Origin: Cyclobacteriaceae bacterium
GTDB lineage: Bacteria > Bacteroidota > Bacteroidia > Cytophagales > Cyclobacteriaceae
Direction: 5' to 3'
DNA: 26,937 nucleotides
NCBI GenBank assembly: GCA_021648745.1
Contig: JAKISE010000038.1
Location: 1 to 26,937 of the forward strand
Of the stretch, positions 22,497 through 26,937 are shown piece by piece. The translations under genes and the position numbers were made by a program. The notes under the pieces are model-generated. The model saw nothing but the letters and a program-made list of their open reading frames with translations. It had not been told where the DNA came from and did not search any database. Numbering within the stretch: position 1 is the stretch's first letter; every line of letters starts with the position of its first letter.

Positions 22497-23908
22497 TCAA
22501 ATTTATAACTAAGTCCTACTACAACATAGATCTGATTTAAATAGGTAGAGGTATTAGTTGTCAACTCCCCGAATAACAAATTTTCAATAGTAGGCTCTGT
22601 TAAATTAACCTGCTGCAAACGCCCTTTATCAAATCCTGTAGCATAATCAGCCCCTAGTGTTAGGTTGAGTTTATCGGTTTGCCAAATTACACCTCCTGTT
22701 AAATGGAATAAATTCCAATACGACATTCTAGCATAAAAGTCTTGCTCCTCAGGATCTGGAAGATTCCGGGCAAAATTAAAATCGGTTCTGGCTCCTCCCA
22801 TAAATGAGAGCCCCTCCCTAATTTTATAAATGGCACCAGCGGCCACATTAACAATTTCGGTTCCCTCATCCAACACTTCTAAATCTACAAAACCAACATC
22901 AACACCATCTACTTCCGGATTAACAGGGGCCACAACCCTATTGTATTTACTTATTTTTGTATGATAGGTAACTTTAAAATTCCAAATAGATTTTTTCATT
23001 ATAATTTCATGCCCTAATGCTATTCTTAAAGGCGACCTTTGAATGGTCTTTAGGTCTTCTCCAAAACGATTAATTGTAAAAGCCTCTGATGCATTATCAA
23101 AAGGGATAAATAAATTTACATTCTCAGTAACGGTAGCATCGGCCAATACATTTAAGTTAAGCTTAGGGGCTGTTATGTTTAGTGCCCATTTTGTTTTTTC
23201 TAATTTGTACACTGCACCCATTTGAAACACAAGGGTTGCACTCCCAAAAGTGAGGTCCCTAGTGAGCCGTGAAAAAGCGAGTGTATTGGCAATTCTATCA
23301 TCTATTATGGCATTAGCTGTTGCTTCTTGGTTAAGAAAATACACTTGCGAATTGTACACACCAAAAACTGAAACTCCAATACCTAAATTATTTCCAATTT
23401 TTTTAGCAGTACCAAAGGCAAAACCGTTCTCCCGCATTTCGTTGCTATAACTAAATTGCCCTTCATACAATTCATCCCCAGGGTTACTAGGTAATATATC
23501 AATGGCCATAGAATTTCTTACGCTAAACTTAATAAGGGACGAGTTTGTAGTCAAAATAGAATAAGTGAAGGTCCAGTCTGGAAGCTTTTGGCTTTTTACA
23601 GTTCCTGAAATTGCTCCTGGTATTACATCAAAAAAAGTGGACTCTATATCTAGCCCATTACCTGCTCCATTTTTTATAATTAGTTGCCCCCCATAAAAAT
23701 TACCAGTTTCTAAGGTTACGTTAGATTCTGTTATAAATGCCAAAGCTCCAGGGTTGTAATAAACAGCACTATTATCTTTTACGCCTGCAGTAACAGCACC
23801 TCCCATCATAGTTGAATTAGCTCCAACCTCGTAATTAGCGTAATTAGACTCTTGAGCATCACTAATGCCGTAGCAAAAAAATAGAGTTATGGCTAAAATT
23901 TGTCTCAT
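22493..23908 (-). CDS. FadL/OmpP1/TodX-like outer-membrane protein
   Basis: The 471-residue protein has a signal peptide (1-19, ending SDAQ) and then GANSTMMGGAVTAGVKDNSA followed by VYYNPGALAF, matching the N-terminal plug region of the FadL family (Gly-rich stretch, Asp, then YNPA). The remainder alternates polar and aromatic residues as in a beta barrel and ends VVGLSYKFE with the aromatic near the C-terminus. FadL-family barrels carry long-chain fatty acids or other hydrophobic molecules across the outer membrane. The substrate is not known here. It is followed, with a four-base overlap, by the YopX-like gene. The vWA gene upstream is separated by the terminator at 23945-23974. Confidence 0.82.
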   Translation of the reverse strand: MRQILAITLFFCYGISDAQESNYANYEVGANSTMMGGAVTAGVKDNSAVYYNPGALAFITESNVTLETGNFYGGQLIIKNGAGNGLDIESTFFDVIPGAISGTVKSQKLPDWTFTYSILTTNSSLIKFSVRNSMAIDILPSNPGDELYEGQFSYSNEMRENGFAFGTAKKIGNNLGIGVSVFGVYNSQVYFLNQEATANAIIDDRIANTLAFSRLTRDLTFGSATLVFQMGAVYKLEKTKWALNITAPKLNLNVLADATVTENVNLFIPFDNASEAFTINRFGEDLKTIQRSPLRIALGHEIIMKKSIWNFKVTYHTKISKYNRVVAPVNPEVDGVDVGFVDLEVLDEGTEIVNVAAGAIYKIREGLSFMGGARTDFNFARNLPDPEEQDFYARMSYWNLFHLTGGVIWQTDKLNLTLGADYATGFDKGRLQQVNLTEPTIENLLFGELTTNTSTYLNQIYVVVGLSYKFE

Positions 23909-23944
23909 TAAAAATTAAGATTGGATTTCAAAGGGCTAAAATAT

Positions 23945-23974
23945 AAAAAAAGGAGCAGGTTTTATCCTACCCCT
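23945..23974 (-). terminator. Intrinsic terminator after the vWA gene
   Basis: On the minus strand AGGGGTAGG (complement of 23966-23974) pairs with CCTGCTCCT (complement of 23951-23959) over nine positions, two of them G-U, with a 6-base loop, followed by a run of T (complement of 23945-23950). It lies about 50 bases past the vWA stop. A second hairpin, TTCTAGC/GCTAGAA (23979-23985 with 23995-24001), stands just before it. Confidence 0.7.
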
Positions 23975-24024
23975 ATCATTCTAGCCCTAATTATGCTAGA
24001 ACTTACTGCTTAAAGCACCTCTTC

Positions 24025-25872
24025 TTATTTTTTTACCAATAACTCAGCTGATTCCACTAACCTTAAAAACTCAGTTCTATAACCATATTCATCTGCTCCT
24101 TTAGATGACGTTGCAAGTGAAATCACTTGATTATAAGAAGTAGTATTTATATATTCTGAACCTCTTAAGATCATTCCAAACTCAGCAATAGCGGCTGACC
24201 ATTTAAAATTATTAGAGGCATATTTCCAGTTCCTGTTTGTATTTTTAACTGTTTTAGAAACAAGCATACTCTTATTGCCATCTGGTTTTTTATACCTTAC
24301 TTTAACAGTCATCATTTCTCCTTTAAAACTGGTCTTATTTGTTTTAGTAGCCGATTGGTACTTTAAAGGATCGACAGTTCCTTGATCAAATGCAACTCCA
24401 ACAGGAACAATTTCATACAAAGCGGTAACTGTATGACCAGAACCAAGTTCGCCTGCATCTTTGGTGTCATCATTAAAATCCTCTTTGTTTAGCAACCTAT
24501 TTTCATAGCCAATTAATCGGTAGCTCTGCACCACCTCAGGGTTAAACTCCACCTGTATTTTAACATCTTTGGCAATGGTAAATAAAGTCCCTCCAAATTC
24601 ATTAACTAGTACTTTCTTAGCTTCTAAGATATTATCAATATAAGCATAGTTTCCATTTCCTTTATCGGCCAAGGTTTCCATTTTAGAATCTTTATAATTA
24701 CCCATACCAAAACCAAGTACTGTTAAAAACACGCCACTCTCACGTTCCTTTTCGACTAATCTTTCCATTTCAGCATTACTAGATGCTCCAATATTAAAAT
24801 CACCATCGGTTGCAATAATAATCCGGTTATTGCCTCCTTTAATAAATTGCTCTCTAGCGGTTTTGTAAGCTAATTTTATACCTGCGCCCCCAGCGGTTGA
24901 ACCTCCTGCTTCTAACCGTTCTAATGCTGCTATAATTGCTGCTTTATTTTCACCGCTTGTTGGAGGCAACACTAATCCGGCTGCACCTGCATATACCACG
25001 ATCGACACCTTATCTCCCTCTCGCAACTCGTTAACCAATAATTTTAATGCTGATTTTAATAAAGGCAATTTATTAGCATTGCTCATTGAGCCTGAAACAT
25101 CTAACAGAAATACTAAATTGGAATTTGGAAGATTATCCATTGCCAACTTTTTACCTTGAATACCAATATGCACTAATTGATGCGTTTGATTCCAAGGAGC
25201 TGTAGCCACTTCAGTCGTTACAGAAAATACTTCATTTCCTTTAGGGTTCTCATAGTCGTAATTGAAATAATTAATTAACTCTTCTACCCTTACGGCATCT
25301 TTGGGAGGAGTTTGACCATTCATTAAAAACCTGCGCATATTGCTATAAGAAGCAGCATCTACGTCTATAGAAAAGGTAGATAGAGGATCGTTCATTGGGT
25401 TCTTGTAGCCATTTTCGTGAATTGTGGCGTATTCTTCCGTATTCCAATTCGGATAGCTTTCTGCTGAGCCCATTATGCTACCATAAGCTCTTCGCTTAGC
25501 CATAGATTTATGAACAGAAGGAGCTGTTGAACTAATTTCCATCAATGCCATATCTTCCTCTGGTTCTGCATCAATAATCATAATAAGTGCCAACCGGACT
25601 TTAATAAAGGCTTGATTTCCAACTTTTACTCTTTTACTTGCGTAAGATGTTAACTCAATTAATAAGGTATTACTTGCTAAAGCTTCTATTGCAAACTCTC
25701 CTTTTGTATTGGTGAATACATAATTAGGTGTTCCTACTACAGACACTTTCGCGCCTACCACAGGTTTTTTTCCCATGGCGTCTTCTACAATTCCTTTAAT
25801 AGTTTTGGCTGATAATGTGCTAGTAAATGCTAATAGCAACACTAGAAACAATGATTTTTTTAAATTTTTCAT
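24025..25872 (-). CDS. YfbK-like von Willebrand factor A domain protein
   Basis: The 615-residue protein has a signal peptide (1-22, ending LSAK), a carboxypeptidase-regulatory-like domain (about 23-95; TIKGIVEDAMGKKPVVGAKV), then the N-terminal vWA-associated region with DPLSTFSIDVDAASYSNMRR (162-181) and RVEELINYFNYDY (195-207). The vWA domain (about 250-420) carries the metal-site DVSGSMS (258-264) and IATDGDFNIG. The C-terminal part fits DUF3520 (about 435-610). This order is that of YfbK-like proteins, periplasmic or membrane-attached and of unclear function. It is divergent from an ECF sigma factor gene, an arrangement seen in other Bacteroidota, which suggests but does not prove regulation by it. 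Confidence 0.9.
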   Translation of the reverse strand: MKNLKKSLFLVLLLAFTSTLSAKTIKGIVEDAMGKKPVVGAKVSVVGTPNYVFTNTKGEFAIEALASNTLLIELTSYASKRVKVGNQAFIKVRLALIMIIDAEPEEDMALMEISSTAPSVHKSMAKRRAYGSIMGSAESYPNWNTEEYATIHENGYKNPMNDPLSTFSIDVDAASYSNMRRFLMNGQTPPKDAVRVEELINYFNYDYENPKGNEVFSVTTEVATAPWNQTHQLVHIGIQGKKLAMDNLPNSNLVFLLDVSGSMSNANKLPLLKSALKLLVNELREGDKVSIVVYAGAAGLVLPPTSGENKAAIIAALERLEAGGSTAGGAGIKLAYKTAREQFIKGGNNRIIIATDGDFNIGASSNAEMERLVEKERESGVFLTVLGFGMGNYKDSKMETLADKGNGNYAYIDNILEAKKVLVNEFGGTLFTIAKDVKIQVEFNPEVVQSYRLIGYENRLLNKEDFNDDTKDAGELGSGHTVTALYEIVPVGVAFDQGTVDPLKYQSATKTNKTSFKGEMMTVKVRYKKPDGNKSMLVSKTVKNTNRNWKYASNNFKWSAAIAEFGMILRGSEYINTTSYNQVISLATSSKGADEYGYRTEFLRLVESAELLVKK

Positions 25873-25935
25873 ATCTATGTATTTGTTGTTGTACCTTAAT
25901 GATGCAAGTGTTCATAGATTTCCATAAATAAATTT

Positions 25936-25943
25936 CATTTTTG
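25936..25943 (+). promoter_or_regulatory. Possible -7 box of the sigma factor gene
   Basis: CATTTTTG matches TAnnTTTG at five of the six defined positions and lies 12 bases before the ATG. No TTG is seen at the usual spacing. An autoregulated ECF promoter is an alternative that I cannot recognise by eye. Confidence 0.2.
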
Positions 25944-25955
25944 CACTAGCTGAAC

Positions 25956-26531
25956 ATGAATATACTAGGTAAAACATCTTCTTTAACCGATCAGGAGCTC
26001 ATAGCGCACTATAAAAAAAAGCGTGATCAAAAATACTTTGCTGAGCTTTTTACCAGATACTCTCATCTTATTATGGGTGTTTGCATAAAGTATTTAAAAA
26101 ATACAGAAGCAGCTAAAGATGGGGTTATGAACTTATATGAATCAATTTCTGAAAAGTTAATTACGAATGAAGTCTCAAATTTTGGTGGGTGGATTTATGT
26201 AGTTACTAAAAATTACTGTTTGGGTGAGCTACGAAAACAGGCAAAAGAGGGCATTGTAGAAAATAGTTTGACAGAGTCTATGGAATTTGAGATACAACCG
26301 CATCATACAAATGACTATAGCTTAGAACAGCAAATAGTAGCGTTAGAAAAGTGTATTGCAGAGCTAAACAAGGAGCAAGGAAAGTGTGTATCACTATTCT
26401 ACCTCAAGAAAAAAAGCTACCGGGAAGTAACTAATTTAACGGGATTTGAATTAAATAAAGTGAAGAGCAATATTCAAAACGGTAAACGAAATTTAAAAAA
26501 TTGTATAGAAGCAAGAATTGAAAGCGCATAA
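25956..26531 (+). CDS. RNA polymerase sigma factor, ECF (sigma-70) family
   Basis: The 191-residue protein has the two-domain layout of extracytoplasmic-function sigma factors. Region 2 spans about 27-95, with FAELFTRYSHLIMGVCIKYL (core binding) and a tail GGWIYVVTKNYCLGELRKQ that corresponds to region 2.4. Region 4 spans about 135-185, with CVSLFYLKKKSYREVTNLTG and then NKVKSNIQNGKRNLK, where the DNA-reading helix should be. Region 4 departs a little from the usual pattern (YREVTNLTGF instead of YxEIAxxxG). It directs core polymerase to a small set of promoters. The putative anti-sigma gene starts 14 bases before its stop. Confidence 0.88.
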   Translation: MNILGKTSSLTDQELIAHYKKKRDQKYFAELFTRYSHLIMGVCIKYLKNTEAAKDGVMNLYESISEKLITNEVSNFGGWIYVVTKNYCLGELRKQAKEGIVENSLTESMEFEIQPHHTNDYSLEQQIVALEKCIAELNKEQGKCVSLFYLKKKSYREVTNLTGFELNKVKSNIQNGKRNLKNCIEARIESA

Positions 26532-26937
26532 AAACCATATTGATTTATACAAACATTTAACCCAAACTGAGCTAATTGATTATAGTAAAGGTGTTTTGGG
26601 CAATGATGAAATGTATCGCTTAGAATTGCATTTAAATGAATGTGAGCTATGTAGTGACGCACTTGATGGAATTACCACAATTAACAATCCGAAGGAGATA
26701 CTAGCCTCCATTAATGCTGAAATTCTACCTTCTAAAAAAGACACTTTCGCTCTCAATTATATGGCTATAGCTGCAAGTATTGCTCTTATAGCTGTTTTAA
26801 GTTTGAGCTATTGGTTAATAACCAAACCTACTCAAATTGATACAGTTGCCGTTAATTCAACCACTGAAGTTGCAAAAGAAGAAGAAGGTATGAGTGGCAT
26901 GGCTATTTTGAATATGAAAGCTGCTCAAGGTGCTGAT
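26518..26937 (+). CDS. Putative anti-sigma factor, N-terminal part (cut by window edge)
   Basis: An open frame begins at TTG 26518-26520, inside the sigma gene 3' end, and runs off the window; a stop codon at about 26506 limits the start to this spot. The 140 codons seen read KAHKNHIDLYKHLTQTELID from residue 2, then HLNECELCSDAL (about residues 39-50), a HxxxCxxC pattern as in zinc-binding anti-sigma domains. A membrane segment follows (about 82-102; MAIAASIALIAVLSLSYWLI), then a periplasmic part. This layout and the overlap with an ECF sigma gene fit a membrane-bound anti-sigma factor that holds the sigma factor until a signal arrives. The rest is outside the window. Confidence 0.75.
   Translation, partial: MKAHKNHIDLYKHLTQTELIDYSKGVLGNDEMYRLELHLNECELCSDALDGITTINNPKEILASINAEILPSKKDTFALNYMAIAASIALIAVLSLSYWLITKPTQIDTVAVNSTTEVAKEEEGMSGMAILNMKAAQGAD

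Noticed and set aside
1..26937. CRISPR array, prophage or complete insertion sequence
   Set aside because: No spaced direct repeats, integrase, transposase or phage structural genes were seen; the YopX-like gene stands alone.

Overview
The window looks like chromosomal housekeeping DNA from a member of the Bacteroidota, most likely of the order Cytophagales. The basis is family content (a DUF4924 protein, a bacterial GH3-family enzyme, an OmpA protein with TPR and PD40 repeats, a YfbK-like von Willebrand A protein, a FadL-type porin), AT-rich codon use, near absence of Shine-Dalgarno sequences, and several promoters fitting the Bacteroidota pattern TTG-N19-TAnnTTTG. There is no tRNA, rRNA, CRISPR array, prophage or complete insertion sequence.

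Layout. 1-2736 (minus): a GH3-dxr-rseP operon in which rseP is cut by the left edge. 2886-7435: a DegP/HtrA-type protease, a secreted protein of unknown function, an adrenodoxin-reductase-like flavoprotein and a small lipoprotein, arranged as two convergent pairs. 7566-10946 (minus): folD-queE-OmpA/PD40, the last two with overlapping stop and start. 11057-12844 (minus): lepA, divergent from a DUF4924 gene (12975-13502) that converges on birA (13489-14238). 14239-14555: a gap almost filled by a 264-bp nested inverted repeat. 14556-18750 (plus): rsfS-ftsH, a terminator, then lpxH and an overlapping gene for a secreted protein. 18751-19168: a gap with two terminators and further hairpins. 19169-22177 (plus): an NtrC-type regulator, its histidine kinase and a free-standing acyl carrier protein. 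22179-23908 (minus): a FadL-like outer-membrane protein coupled to a YopX-like small protein. 24025 to the end: a vWA protein divergent from an ECF sigma factor and the 5' part of its likely anti-sigma factor.

How the genes work together. Many products act at the cell envelope: isoprenoid precursor synthesis (dxr), lipid A synthesis (lpxH), membrane and periplasmic proteolysis (rseP, ftsH, HtrA), outer-membrane barrels and an OmpA-type anchor, and an ECF sigma/anti-sigma pair. A second group serves translation and tRNA modification (lepA, rsfS, queE) and cofactors (folD, birA).

Most notable observations: the nested inverted repeat directly upstream of birA, whose mismatches mostly keep pairing only on the birA-sense strand; a phage-type YopX-like domain coupled to a porin gene; a minus-strand terminator with no recognisable gene in front of it; a perfect 22-bp hairpin across the stop codon of the OmpA/PD40 gene; and four out of four convergent gene pairs that abut or overlap.
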